64,000 bases of DNA, taken from JAGVIE01 sp964520905 (GTDB taxonomy: Bacteria > Bacteroidota > Ignavibacteria > UBA10030 > SZUA-254). The position numbers and the translations under genes are program-made. Under the pieces are notes generated by a model. That model did not search any database, had not been told where the DNA came from, and saw only the letters and a program-made list of their open reading frames with translations. The stretch covers positions 105,948 to 169,947 of the forward strand of contig CAZFQL010000008.1 of assembly GCA_964520905.1 (NCBI GenBank), written 5' to 3'. This document shows, piece by piece, positions 7,719 to 16,925 of this stretch (position 1 is the first letter of the stretch; every line of letters begins with the position of its first letter).

Positions 7719-9128
7719 ATGAACAAATCAAACACAATATCCAGCAAATTTATTTTGCTTGGAATCTTTGTGGTCCTTGTGGTACTGGTGATTGCCGGCT
7801 GTCAAAATACTGAAGCCCCTACCCAAACCATAGGAACACAAGGAACAACAACACTTGAAAAAGTCGGATACGACGGCACACGTCTCGAATTTGTTCCCGG
7901 CGAACTGATCGTAAAATTCAAATCAGGTGTTTCCGATGTAAACCGCAATGCTGCACTCGGGACGGTTAACGGTAAAGTCGGTCAAAAAATTGTCACCGCA
8001 TCTATGAAAAAAGCCGGCGATAATGAAGGCATTACGATTGTTCACACCTCGATGGCTGTTCGCGAAGCTGTTAACGTATTAAAAAACTCTGCCAATATCG
8101 AGTTTGCTGAACCCAATTATTATTACTACCACAACGCAACCTCCAACGATCCATATTACACCGGCAACTTGCTGTGGGGAATGTACGGCGATGCAACTAC
8201 TCCTGCTAACCAGTATGGTTGCCAGGCAGGTGAAGCTTGGGCTGCAGGACACACAGGATTGACGACTGTATTAGTCGGTGAAATCGATGAGGGAATTATG
8301 TTTACTCATCCCGATCTTGCCGGACAAATATGGACTAACCCATATGATGCAACCGACGGTATTGACAATGACGGTAACGGGTATATCGATGACATACATG
8401 GTTGGGATTTCGATGGAAACAACAATACAATTTACGATGGTCCTGCTGACGATCACGGATCACATGTTGCCGGTACCATTGGCGCCAAAGGCGGTAACGC
8501 TTTGGGTGTTGTTGGTGTGTGCTGGAACATTCAGATTATCTCTGGAAAATTCTTAGGACGAAACGGTGGTACTACCACTAATGCCATTTTAGCCCTCGAC
8601 TATTTTACAGATCTTAAATCACGTCATGGATTAAATATCGTAGCAACAAATAATTCATGGGGCGGCGGTGCATTCTCGCAGGCGCTGCAAGATGCGATTG
8701 AACGCTCTAATCAAGCAAATATTTTGTTCGTAGCAGCAGCGGGTAATTCAACTCTTAACACCGATGTAACGGTAAGTTATCCTTCATGCTATCCTAATGC
8801 CAACATCATTGCGGTTGCTTCAATTACATCTCTCGGCGCTATATCGAGTTTCTCAAATTATGGCTTAACAACCGTTGATTTGGGTGCACCCGGTTCGGCT
8901 ATTTATTCTACTATTCCAAGCAGATCCGGTGCGGCAACTTATGCATCGTACAGCGGAACTTCAATGGCTGCACCGCATGTTACCGGCGGTGTTGCACTTT
9001 ACGCGGCATATCATCCCGGCTCTTCTGCGGCAACTATTAAAGCTGCGGTTCTTGCCAGTGTTGTACCAACTGCTTCATTAGCAGGAAAGTGCGTGACCGG
9101 TGGACGATTAAATGTAAGTGGTTTTTAA
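7719..9128 (+). CDS. Subtilisin-like serine protease (S8), predicted lipoprotein
   Basis: 469 residues. The N-terminus has a lipoprotein signal ending in the lipobox VIAGC (C28), so the enzyme is probably anchored in a membrane facing outward. Residues about 55-135 look like an inhibitor_I9-type propeptide (ELIVKFKSG ... EPNYYYY). The catalytic triad is intact: D190 (GEIDEG), H246 (DDHGSHVAGTIGA) and S415 (SGTSMAAPHVTGG), with the oxyanion Asn in AAAGNS (N343). An EF-hand-like Asp-rich loop (DGIDNDGNGYIDD, about 213-225) is inserted after the Asp and may bind calcium. Unlike other secreted proteins here it has no type IX sorting domain. Strong promoter and terminator make it a monocistronic, highly expressed gene. 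Confidence 0.95.
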   Translation: MNKSNTISSKFILLGIFVVLVVLVIAGCQNTEAPTQTIGTQGTTTLEKVGYDGTRLEFVPGELIVKFKSGVSDVNRNAALGTVNGKVGQKIVTASMKKAGDNEGITIVHTSMAVREAVNVLKNSANIEFAEPNYYYYHNATSNDPYYTGNLLWGMYGDATTPANQYGCQAGEAWAAGHTGLTTVLVGEIDEGIMFTHPDLAGQIWTNPYDATDGIDNDGNGYIDDIHGWDFDGNNNTIYDGPADDHGSHVAGTIGAKGGNALGVVGVCWNIQIISGKFLGRNGGTTTNAILALDYFTDLKSRHGLNIVATNNSWGGGAFSQALQDAIERSNQANILFVAAAGNSTLNTDVTVSYPSCYPNANIIAVASITSLGAISSFSNYGLTTVDLGAPGSAIYSTIPSRSGAATYASYSGTSMAAPHVTGGVALYAAYHPGSSAATIKAAVLASVVPTASLAGKCVTGGRLNVSGF

Positions 9129-9177
9129 TTCCACTATGCATCTAAAGTTGTAATATTTTAATTATTGTACTCCATTT

Positions 9178-9211
9178 AAAACCCCGTTTGCATTAGCAGA
9201 TGGGGTTTTTT
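9178..9211 (+). terminator. Intrinsic terminator after the subtilase gene
   Basis: AAAACCCCGTTTGC pairs with GCAGATGGGGTTTT around a 4-base ATTA loop (14 pairs including two G-T), followed by further T residues. Located 50 bases after the stop codon. Confidence 0.85.
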
Positions 9212-9312
9212 CATTTTTGTATGAGTTTTTATCTGTAGATGACTTTTATTATTTTTAAAGAGTAACCTTAGTTACAGGCATCATATTTATTTTATCACCG
9301 AGAGGAGTAATT

Positions 9313-9750
9313 ATGTTTTTAAAATCTTTTTCCATCAATCGTTTGATCGTATTGATAATTGCCGGGGGATTTCTTTTCCTCTTTGTCGAAACACTCATTG
9401 AGCATCAGGATGTGATACCGAAAGAACTTCCGGCGTTCATTCCAATCATCGTCAGTATTCTTGGTTTTATCATTGCGCTTCTCACTGCACAAAACTGGAA
9501 AGACAGATCGATTCGATTGCTGCACTTTTATTTAATGCTGACTATTCTTGTCGGTTTGGGTGGACTTTTCTTTCACAACAAAGAACGATTCGAGCGTGAA
9601 GAAAAAGAAACCGAAACTATAATCAACGAAAAAGATGCTGAAGAAGTAAAGCCGCCAATTCTTGCACCGGCGGCGCTCATCGGATTTGGCGCCGTGGGAT
9701 TGATTGGAACTGCGAGAAAGCGACAAGCAGAAATTAGGGAGAAAGTTTAA
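9313..9750 (+). CDS. Small multi-helix membrane protein of unknown function
   Basis: 145 residues behind a good ribosome site (GAGAGGAG, 8 bases before ATG). Hydrophobic segments at about 11-27, 41-60, 70-88 and a short Ala/Gly-rich one at 115-133, split by a charged Glu/Lys-rich stretch (ERFEREEKETETIINEKDAEE). The end (GTARKRQAEIREKV) is basic and probably cytoplasmic. I do not recognise a family. Stands alone between the subtilase terminator and the PLP enzyme gene. Confidence 0.6.
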   Translation: MFLKSFSINRLIVLIIAGGFLFLFVETLIEHQDVIPKELPAFIPIIVSILGFIIALLTAQNWKDRSIRLLHFYLMLTILVGLGGLFFHNKERFEREEKETETIINEKDAEEVKPPILAPAALIGFGAVGLIGTARKRQAEIREKV

Positions 9751-9860
9751 GTTTGTGTAAATTTAAGTACGGAATTCCCGCAAGAATCTAAAGTAATTAA
9801 TTGGTATGAATCCGTACAAATCAGTGTAATCTGTGGTCAAATAAAACAAAGGATAATTTG

Positions 9861-10952
9861 ATGAAATCGACAAAAAAGATCGGTAAATCGACAAAAGCAA
9901 TTCACGCAGGAAATTCCATGCTGTCTGACTTAGGTGAAGTCTCGATGCCGATTTTCCAAAGCTCAACTTTCGCATTCCCAAGCGCAGATGAAGGCGGCTA
10001 TAAAGGTTTTGCAACTGCTACAGGTATGGCGGCAATAACCACCGTGTACACTGCCCTGCTTCATCAAGGCGCACACATCGTTAGCTCAGAAACCGTTTAC
10101 GGTCCATCGCGTGTGGTGCTTGAAACGATTTATGCGAAGTACGGAGTCGAATCTTCTTTCGTCGATACATCAAATCTTGAGAACATTAAAAAAGCAATCC
10201 GGCCAAACACTAAAATGATTTTCATAGAAACACCGGCAAACCCAACTATTACAATTACAGATTTAAAAGGTGCCGCCGAGATCGTACATAAACATAAACT
10301 CCCCCTTGTTGTTGATAATACATTCGCAAGCCCGTACCTTCAACGTCCGTTTGAATTTGGAGCGGATATCATCGTACACAGCTTGACAAAATTCCTCAAT
10401 GGCCACAGCGATGTGGTAGGCGGGATGATTGTTGTTAAAGATGAAAGTTATTACAAGATGATTCGCCCCACCCTGATATCATTTGGAGGAACGATGGATC
10501 CGCATCAAGCATGGCTCGTCTTGCGTGGCATACGAACATTAGGATTGAGAGTAGAGAAAAGTCAGGAAAATGCGATGAAACTTGCGCAATTCCTGAAAAT
10601 TCACCCAAAAGTTTTATGGGTTACCTACCCAGGATTACCGGAACACCCGCAGTATGAAATCGCGAAGAAACAAATGGATGGCTTCGGCGCAATGATTGCC
10701 ATTGGTGTGAAGAACGGTTTGGATGGCGGCAAGATAGTAATGAATAACGTACAGATTTTCACACTTGCAGTTTCGTTGGGCGGCGTTGAATCACTCATCG
10801 AACACCCTGCATCCATGACACATGCTTCGGTGTCAAAAGAAGAAAAAATAAAAGCCGGCATCTCCGATGAGCTGGTGCGTATAGCGGTTGGTTGCGAAGA
10901 TTACGAAGACCTTCGCGACGATCTCGATCAGGCATTGAATAAGATTTCGTAA
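9861..10952 (+). CDS. Cys/Met metabolism PLP lyase (methionine gamma-lyase/cystathionine gamma-synthase type) with internal deletion
   Basis: About 363 residues, near 34 shorter than methionine gamma-lyase (398 in Pseudomonas putida). Present: YG of the cofactor-stacking Tyr (ETVYGPSR, about 80), D152 (VVDNTFASPYLQRP), the Schiff-base Lys in SLTKFLNGHSD (about 177) and the C-terminal SLGGVESLIEHPASMTH. Missing: the 30-odd residues that normally lie between PSADEG and LEGGYKGFATATGM, which include the YxR pair that holds the cofactor phosphate of the neighbouring subunit. The reading frame is kept across the junction near 9990-9997, so this looks like an in-frame deletion between GAAGGCG-like repeats. 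Activity is doubtful. Start ATG 9861 with AAAGGA 8 bases before it. Confidence 0.85.
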   Translation: MKSTKKIGKSTKAIHAGNSMLSDLGEVSMPIFQSSTFAFPSADEGGYKGFATATGMAAITTVYTALLHQGAHIVSSETVYGPSRVVLETIYAKYGVESSFVDTSNLENIKKAIRPNTKMIFIETPANPTITITDLKGAAEIVHKHKLPLVVDNTFASPYLQRPFEFGADIIVHSLTKFLNGHSDVVGGMIVVKDESYYKMIRPTLISFGGTMDPHQAWLVLRGIRTLGLRVEKSQENAMKLAQFLKIHPKVLWVTYPGLPEHPQYEIAKKQMDGFGAMIAIGVKNGLDGGKIVMNNVQIFTLAVSLGGVESLIEHPASMTHASVSKEEKIKAGISDELVRIAVGCEDYEDLRDDLDQALNKIS

Positions 10953-10962
10953 GAGACAGTTT

Positions 10963-11011
10963 AAACGTCCGACTTTTGTCTAAGACTTGACCAGAAAAAG
11001 TCGGACGTTTT
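10963..11011 (+). terminator. Hairpin terminator after the PLP lyase gene
   Basis: AAACGTCCGACTTTT (10963-10977) pairs fully with AAAAGTCGGACGTTT (10996-11010), an 18-base loop, closing with a short T run. Starts 11 bases after the stop codon. Confidence 0.7.
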
Positions 11012-11420
11012 ACCGGGTAAAGTGAACCGCATATTTTTAGACATCGGTATAAACGATAATGCTGATACAAACAATGTATCAAAATTATGCAATACTAAAT
11101 CTAGCAAGATACAAAGACTTCAAAATCCCACCTAAAAAAATCATAACACATTCGTATAAAAATACCCCCCCCCATTGGCACTGATAACTCATTATGATAC
11201 AAGGTGTTACAAGGCATCGGATTCCTAATATTATTTGTTTTTCAATAAAATAGGATATACATTGCTTTTGCTCATTCCCACGAAACGTGATAATAGAAAA
11301 AGGATATTATTAGATAAATAGAAAATTAAACTGATAACTTTCTACAAGTAAAAGAGAAGAAAAACATAGAATAATTTATTGCACAAAGAGGTGCGTGTAA
11401 TGATAAAACGATTGTTAACA
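11012..11420. other. Gene-poor spacer with a nine-C run
   Basis: AT-rich sequence without a convincing gene. It holds a homopolymer of nine C at 11165-11173. Nothing else is recognised before the hairpin at 11421. Confidence 0.5.
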
Positions 11421-11497
11421 ACCCACTTGCATTCCGAGCAATCCCGTCCGTCGCTAATGCGTCTGACGGGACAGACCGGAATGAGGTGGGTTTTTGT
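11421..11497 (+). repeat. Long imperfect hairpin just upstream of a T9SS gene (terminator-like or palindromic repeat)
   Basis: ACCCAC and CATTCCG on the left pair with CGGAATG and GTGGGT on the right, enclosing an inner stem TCCCGTC/GACGGGA, followed by TTTTTGTG. It ends 26 bases before the ATG at 11523. It could end an upstream leader transcript, act as an attenuator, or be an inserted palindromic repeat: a ribosome-site-like GAGGTG plus ATG stands on each side (about 11391 and 11513). Confidence 0.5.
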
Positions 11498-11522
11498 GTT
11501 TAATGATAATGAGAGGTGTATA

Positions 11523-12788
11523 ATGAAAAGACTCTTTAAGATAATTCTTGTCTGTATTTTCATAATAGTCATTAATCTCGATGCTCAAGAATGGGTAAAG
11601 GTAAACCCTATTTTTGATCCTCCGGGTACCTACAATACTTATCGTGGCTACTTTGTAGATGAAAAACATGGGTGGTGGGATGTTGGACTTGCGGGGCCTG
11701 GTTCTATTTGGCACACTTTAAATGGTGGGATAACATGGTCTAAGCAATTAGATAGTAATGATGTTGGATGTTATGATATAAAGTTCATTGATACATTACA
11801 TGGATGGTTTGTAGGACGGGTGTTACCTAATGACATATATAATATATTAATCACAAAAGACGGAGGTAGAAACTGGAGTAAATATTTAACGCCTGTAATT
11901 ACGTGTTTAACATTCTTTGACTCACTCAACGGCTTTGCCGGTGGTGATAGTATCTATGCAACCACAGACGGGGGAATACATTGGGAACCGCAAAAAGTAG
12001 ATTCTGGACCAAGATTTGGAATATTCGATATTTTTTTCAGTGACAGAAAGTATGGATGGGCTGTAGGAGGAAACGCTGAAGTGTCTGATGCAGGTGTAGT
12101 TCTACACACTGTCGATAGCGGAAGGACCTGGCAGTACAGTTATCCGGCAAATCTTTTTGGTTTCAGGGTTTATTTTAAAGATTCTTTACATGGATGCATC
12201 ATAGGTACGGCTTACCCAGGTATTGCGGGAGTAGTAAAGACAACAAACGATGGAGGTAAAAGCTGGTTTCTTCATTACGTGGATGTGTGGCTGAAGGATG
12301 TTGTCTTTTCAGGTGACAGCACAGGATGGGTAGTGGGTGAGTATGGATTTATCTGGCATACTACCGATAGTGGATTAAACTGGACAAGAGTTGAGAGCGG
12401 CACTACTTCTCATTTATACAGCATCTTCTTTTTCGATAATGGAAAATTAGGCTACATATTAGGGGCATATAGTACATTGCTTAAGTATGATAAAACTGCT
12501 GGTATAAAGGAAGAACAGGCGCCCAAAGAATTATCATTACATCAAAACTACCCCAATCCATTCAATTCTCAAACAATGATTGAGTTTGACTTACCACGAA
12601 GAGAATTTATTACAATAGAAGTTTATAATATCCTCGGGCAACGAATAAAGATATTAATTGACCGGGTTCTCGAAGCAGGGCATTACCATTTTAACTTTGA
12701 TGCAAGTGGTTTATCAAGCGGGATTTATTTCTACAAAGTTAATTCTGGAAGAAATCATCTGATTAAAAAAATGTTGTTAGTCAAATAG
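11523..12788 (+). CDS. Secreted beta-propeller-like protein with YCF48/BNR-type repeats and type IX sorting domain
   Basis: 421 residues from ATG 11523 (GAGAGG 6 bases before). Signal peptide MKRLFKIILVCIFIIVINLDAQ, then repeats of about 45 residues of the form TTDGGIHW, HTVDSGRTW, TTNDGGKSW, HTTDSGLNW paired with YGWAVGG, TGWVVGE and LGYILGA, as in Ycf48-like/sialidase-type propellers. The C-terminal 85 residues (LHQNYPNPFNSQT ... SGIYFYKVNSG ... KKMLLVK) are a type IX secretion sorting domain. Probably exported to the cell surface; ligand unknown. A longer frame starting at 11379 exists but runs through the hairpin at 11421-11497 and lacks a leading signal peptide, so it is rejected as start. 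Confidence 0.88.
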   Translation: MKRLFKIILVCIFIIVINLDAQEWVKVNPIFDPPGTYNTYRGYFVDEKHGWWDVGLAGPGSIWHTLNGGITWSKQLDSNDVGCYDIKFIDTLHGWFVGRVLPNDIYNILITKDGGRNWSKYLTPVITCLTFFDSLNGFAGGDSIYATTDGGIHWEPQKVDSGPRFGIFDIFFSDRKYGWAVGGNAEVSDAGVVLHTVDSGRTWQYSYPANLFGFRVYFKDSLHGCIIGTAYPGIAGVVKTTNDGGKSWFLHYVDVWLKDVVFSGDSTGWVVGEYGFIWHTTDSGLNWTRVESGTTSHLYSIFFFDNGKLGYILGAYSTLLKYDKTAGIKEEQAPKELSLHQNYPNPFNSQTMIEFDLPRREFITIEVYNILGQRIKILIDRVLEAGHYHFNFDASGLSSGIYFYKVNSGRNHLIKKMLLVK

Positions 12789-12809
12789 TAATTTTCTTCA
12801 GTGTGCTTA

Positions 12810-12856
12810 GAACTCCGACTTCTATCTTGGTATCGCTCGGTAAGAAGTCGTAGTTC
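12810..12856. terminator. Stem-loop after the T9SS gene
   Basis: GAACTCCGACTTCT pairs with AGAAGTCGTAGTTC (one mismatch). No clear T run follows, so it may be a weak terminator or a palindromic repeat; it shares the CCGACTT core with the terminator at 10963. Confidence 0.4.
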
Positions 12857-12985
12857 TTCCATGTAAAAAGTGAATTATACTCCGTTCATTTTCTCCTTTG
12901 AATCCTTCGCTTCATTTCCTGCATCAAATCAACAGATTACTAACATATTCTTAGATTTTAATATTTATTGCAGAAAAGGAATTAT

Positions 12986-13330
12986 ATGCTTCAAACCAAT
13001 CTTACTCATCTAACATCTGAAGAAAAATTCAATCAAACATTAACAGAAAACGAAAACGTTATGGTCTGCTGCGGCAGAATGGGACCAATGTGCATCCCTG
13101 TTTACGAAGCGATGGAAGAACTCGAACCGACTTACAAGCACATCAAATTCGCAGATATGGAATTTGATTCACTCACAGGAAATATAATTCGCAGTCTGCC
13201 TGAAACAAAGAATTTCAACGGTTTGCCTTTTACGGTTTACTTCAAAAATGGAAAAGTTGCAAAAGCAACAAGCAGTATCCAATCGATGGATCAGATAACC
13301 AAAATATTAGATTCGAATTTTAAAAAGTAA
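12986..13330 (+). CDS. Thioredoxin-like protein with CC-x6-C active-site region
   Basis: 114 residues with a thioredoxin-like fold pattern (FNGLPFTVYFKNGKVAKATSSIQS: the cis-Pro in GLPFTVYF). In place of WCGPC it reads VCCGRMGPMCIPVY, so Cys are at about 28, 29 and 36 and the usual CxxC is not present. The next gene, 13 bases on, is thioredoxin reductase, its likely partner. Start ATG 12986 chosen because AAAAGGA stands just before it; the upstream TTG at 12968 is less likely. Related proteins beside trxB are known in Chlorobi and some anaerobes; exact chemistry unknown. Confidence 0.75.
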   Translation: MLQTNLTHLTSEEKFNQTLTENENVMVCCGRMGPMCIPVYEAMEELEPTYKHIKFADMEFDSLTGNIIRSLPETKNFNGLPFTVYFKNGKVAKATSSIQSMDQITKILDSNFKK

Positions 13331-13343
13331 GCGTTGATTACTT

Positions 13344-14348
13344 ATGAACGACAATCACTATGATGTTATCGTGATCGGCGCGGGCCCCGCCGGCTTAACC
13401 GCCGGCATTTATCTTGCACGCGGGAAAATGAAGACGCTTATTCTGAATGAAGGAACCGTTGGCGGGCAGATGGTTCTGACGCACGAGATTGCAAATTATC
13501 CCGGCATCGAAAAGATCAGCGGGTTTCAACTCGCACGCACTATGAAGGCACAGGCGCTTAGCTTCGGCTGCACTATAAAATCGAATATCCATATCACCAA
13601 ACTCGAAGTTAAAAGCAATATTAAATCTGTTGAAATCAATGGGAAGGACACATACACTGCGGATACTGTCATCCTTGCTACTGGCGGAAAGTCGAGAACG
13701 CTGAACGTTCCCGGTGAAGAAGAATTTAAAGGCAAAGGAATTTCTTATTGTGCAACATGCGATGGTGATTTCTTTCAGGATAAGAATATCATCGTTGTTG
13801 GTGGCGGCAATTCTGCTCTCGAAGAAGCTGTATCGCTGACGAAGTATGCAAATTCCGTAACGATAGTACATCAGTTCGATCACTTCCAGGCATTCCCTCA
13901 CGCGGTTGAAGAAGCGAAGAGCAACCCGAAGATCCGCTTTCTCATGGAATCGAAAATTACAGAGTTCAATGGAACAGAAAAATTAGAGATGGTTCGGATT
14001 CAGCATCAGGTGACAAGAGAGGTCACCGCGATGGCAGTGGAAGGCGTGTTTATCCTCATCGGCTATGAACCGAGCACGCAAAAGCTCAAAGGGATTGTCG
14101 CGCTCAACGAGAGAAACGAAATAATTGTCGATGATCACTTGCAGACAAACATCACCGGTGTGTATGCCGCAGGCGATTCAATCACGAAACGGTACCGGCA
14201 AATTACGACGGCGGTTGCCGACGGCACTATCGCCGCTTTGAGCGCAATGGATTATATCAACAACCGAAAAGTGAAACCCGCGGCAGAGCCATCCCAACTA
14301 AAAGCAGTGCTTCAGCATTACGATATACAAGCTGTTATTGAAAAGTAA
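13344..14348 (+). CDS. trxB: Thioredoxin-disulfide reductase
   Basis: 334 residues with two dinucleotide sites (VIGAGPAGLTAGIYLARG near the start for FAD, VVGGGNSALEEAV near 153 for NADPH), the redox pair CATC (C136/C139), and the FAD end motif GVYAAGDSITKRYRQITTAVADG. Reduces thioredoxin with NADPH. It sits right after the thioredoxin-like gene and before cydAB, in a block of redox and oxygen-related genes. About 20 residues longer at the C-terminus than E. coli TrxB. Confidence 0.95.
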   Translation: MNDNHYDVIVIGAGPAGLTAGIYLARGKMKTLILNEGTVGGQMVLTHEIANYPGIEKISGFQLARTMKAQALSFGCTIKSNIHITKLEVKSNIKSVEINGKDTYTADTVILATGGKSRTLNVPGEEEFKGKGISYCATCDGDFFQDKNIIVVGGGNSALEEAVSLTKYANSVTIVHQFDHFQAFPHAVEEAKSNPKIRFLMESKITEFNGTEKLEMVRIQHQVTREVTAMAVEGVFILIGYEPSTQKLKGIVALNERNEIIVDDHLQTNITGVYAAGDSITKRYRQITTAVADGTIAALSAMDYINNRKVKPAAEPSQLKAVLQHYDIQAVIEK

Positions 14349-14528
14349 CGAAAGAAAGCGCACTTCCTTTATTTTTGGGAGTTACGGGAGGAAGAAAAAC
14401 ACGAAACATAATTAAATTCCATCCTTGTGAATAATGATTGTCAATCATCTCCATCGTTTGCATTAACAAATCATTATACTTATAATAATAAAAATCTCAT
14501 ATTGCTGATTCATTAAGGGTAACTATAT

Positions 14529-15860
14529 ATGGATGCTCTTTTCATTGACAGGCTCCAATTCGCTTTTACGATTTCATTCCATTACTTATTCCCCCAGCTC
14601 ACGATGGGGCTTGCTCTGCTTATTGTAATTCTGAAATATCTTGCAATCAAAAAGAAAAGCGAGCATTATAACAATGCCGCCCGCTTTTGGGCAAAGATTT
14701 TCGGAATCAATTTCGCTGTGGGCGTTGTAACCGGCATACCTATGGAATTTCAATTCGGAACGAACTGGGCGCAATTCTCCACATTCGCGGGCGGCGTTAT
14801 CGGACAAACACTTGCCATGGAAGGAATGTTCGCTTTCTTCCTCGAATCAAGTTTTTTAGGACTCTTCCTTTATGGCGAGAAAAAGTTGGGACAAACCGGG
14901 CATCTCATTACGGCAATTCTCATCTTCCTCGGCTCATGGCTTTCAGGTTACTTTATAATAGCTACCAATGCATGGATGCAGCACCCGGTCGGTTACGCCC
15001 TCTCGCCCGATGGCTCGGTTCATCTTACAAGTTTCTGGGAATTGGTCTTGAACCCGTGGGCACTCTCGCAATACGCTCACAATATGATTGGCGCGGTGGT
15101 TACGGCTGCGTTCGTGATGATGTCGGTGGGCGCTTACTATCTTCTTGCCAAAAGAGATACTGAGTATGGAAAAACATTTATTCGTATCGGTATGGCGGCT
15201 GGATTGATTGCTTCTCTTCTCCTCGCATATCCGACAGGTGATTTTGAGGCAAAGAATGTCGCAACTCATCAAGGCGCAAAATTTGCCGCGATGGAAGGAT
15301 TGTTCGAAACAAAACAGGGCGCCGAACTTGTCATTATTGGACAACCGGATATGGAAAAACTCCGACTCGATAATCCACTGCATATCCCGAAACTTCTCAG
15401 CTTTTTAACTTATAACAGATGGAATGCAGAAGTTAAAGGATTAGATGCATTCCCGCGCGAACATTGGCCCGATAATGTCCCACTTCTCTACTATGGCTAT
15501 CACATCATGGTCGGTTTAGGAACAATATTTATCGCGATAATGCTTCTTTCTATTTTTCTTTATTGGAAGAAAAAACTTTTTGAGTCACGCTGGGCATTAT
15601 GGATTTTATTTTTGAGCTTTCCATTTCCCTACATCGCGAACACCGCCGGATGGATGACTGCTGAAGTCGGCAGACAGCCTTGGCTTGTGTACGGATTGAT
15701 GCGAACATCGGAAGGAATCTCACCTACAGTATCGGCAGGCAACGGACTTTTCACTCTGCTCGGTTTTATAGGAATGTACTTCGTACTCGGAGTATTATTC
15801 CTCTTCCTTGTCGTCCGCACGATCAATAACGGTCCATCATTAACCACCGAATCGCATTAA
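14529..15860 (+). CDS. cydA: Cytochrome bd oxidase subunit I
   Basis: 443 residues, the short Q-loop form. N-terminal MDALFIDRLQFAFTISFHYLFPQLTMGL carries the haem-ligating His, GTNWAQFSTFAGGVIGQTLAMEGMFAFFLES the conserved charged helix, and the later segment PYIANTAGWMTAEVGRQPWLVYG is the subunit I hallmark. Binds haems b558, b595 and d and reduces oxygen with quinol. Followed 8 bases later by cydB. Together they give high-affinity oxygen use or protection in a microaerophile or anaerobe. Confidence 0.96.
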   Translation: MDALFIDRLQFAFTISFHYLFPQLTMGLALLIVILKYLAIKKKSEHYNNAARFWAKIFGINFAVGVVTGIPMEFQFGTNWAQFSTFAGGVIGQTLAMEGMFAFFLESSFLGLFLYGEKKLGQTGHLITAILIFLGSWLSGYFIIATNAWMQHPVGYALSPDGSVHLTSFWELVLNPWALSQYAHNMIGAVVTAAFVMMSVGAYYLLAKRDTEYGKTFIRIGMAAGLIASLLLAYPTGDFEAKNVATHQGAKFAAMEGLFETKQGAELVIIGQPDMEKLRLDNPLHIPKLLSFLTYNRWNAEVKGLDAFPREHWPDNVPLLYYGYHIMVGLGTIFIAIMLLSIFLYWKKKLFESRWALWILFLSFPFPYIANTAGWMTAEVGRQPWLVYGLMRTSEGISPTVSAGNGLFTLLGFIGMYFVLGVLFLFLVVRTINNGPSLTTESH

Positions 15861-15874
15861 GAGAGGAAATGATC

Positions 15875-16921
15875 ATGGAGATATTATGGTTTTGTATCGT
15901 GGCTTTTATGCTCGCAATGTACGTCGTACTCGACGGATTCGATATAGGTGTTGGAATAATTCACCGTCTCATCGGTAAAACAGAATCCGAACGAAGTCTT
16001 CTTATTAAAGCAATCGGTCCCGTGTGGGATGGAAATGAAGTTTGGCTCATAGCCGCAGGCGGAACTCTCTACTTTGCATTTCCAAAATTGTATGCGTCAA
16101 GCTTCAGTGGATTCTATCTGCCGCTCATAATTATTCTATGGCTCTTGATGATGAGAGGTATAGGGATTGAATTCCGCCATCTGATCCATAACACGATGTG
16201 GAAATCTTTTTGGGACAGCGTCTTTTCGTTTGCGAGCATTTTACTTTCAATTTTCTTTGGCGCTGCGCTTGGTAATGTTATTCGCGGTGTTCCATTGAAT
16301 CAGGATGGATATTTCTTTGAACCGTTATGGACAACATTCACTGTCGTTCCTGAATCCGGCATCCTCGATTGGTTCACCGTAATCATGGGATTGGTAGCAT
16401 TCTCCACGCTAACTTCTCACGGAGCGAATTACATCGCTATGAAAACCGATGGTGAATTACAAAAGCGCGCTCGTGGTGTGGCAAGAATCTCCTGGTGGGC
16501 AGTTTTACTCCTTTCCGCTGGTGCTATAATTGCAACAACAGCAATTCATCCGGATGTCTGGAAAAATTATGCCAACTATCCATTGGGAAATATTTTCCCA
16601 ATCGCAGGATTCGTCAGTCTGGCAGGAATGTTCTTCTATTCAAAATCCGGAAGGGATGCACGGGCATTTATTTCATCATCGATCTTCATTGCATCGATGC
16701 TGTCTGCAACTGCATTCGGATTATACCCGAATCTCCTCACAGCTTCAACCGATCCGAACTATTCCATTACCGTCTTCAACGCCATCGCGCCCGAGTATGG
16801 ACTTAGTGTTGGAATAATCTGGTGGATTTTTGGATTAGTCCTGACGACGGGGTACTTTATTTACGTTTACCGCTCGTTCAGGGGAAAAGTAAGCGTTTCG
16901 AGCGAGGATGCGGGATATTGA
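15875..16921 (+). CDS. cydB: Cytochrome bd oxidase subunit II
   Basis: 348 residues, eight or nine membrane helices. GFDIGVGIIHRLIG and GPVWDGNEVWLIAAGGTLYFAFPKLYA are the family signatures (the GNEVWL segment binds haem d surroundings). ATG 15875 is preferred because GAGAGGA ends 7 bases before it; the ATG at 15869 is too close to that site. No cydX-like small gene or cydCD assembly genes are seen nearby. Confidence 0.95.
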   Translation: MEILWFCIVAFMLAMYVVLDGFDIGVGIIHRLIGKTESERSLLIKAIGPVWDGNEVWLIAAGGTLYFAFPKLYASSFSGFYLPLIIILWLLMMRGIGIEFRHLIHNTMWKSFWDSVFSFASILLSIFFGAALGNVIRGVPLNQDGYFFEPLWTTFTVVPESGILDWFTVIMGLVAFSTLTSHGANYIAMKTDGELQKRARGVARISWWAVLLLSAGAIIATTAIHPDVWKNYANYPLGNIFPIAGFVSLAGMFFYSKSGRDARAFISSSIFIASMLSATAFGLYPNLLTASTDPNYSITVFNAIAPEYGLSVGIIWWIFGLVLTTGYFIYVYRSFRGKVSVSSEDAGY

Positions 16922-16925
16922 TACC

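Noticed and set aside
11165..11173. Run of nine C, possible phase-variation tract
   Set aside because: Not inside or next to a gene start, so no frame or promoter spacing would change.
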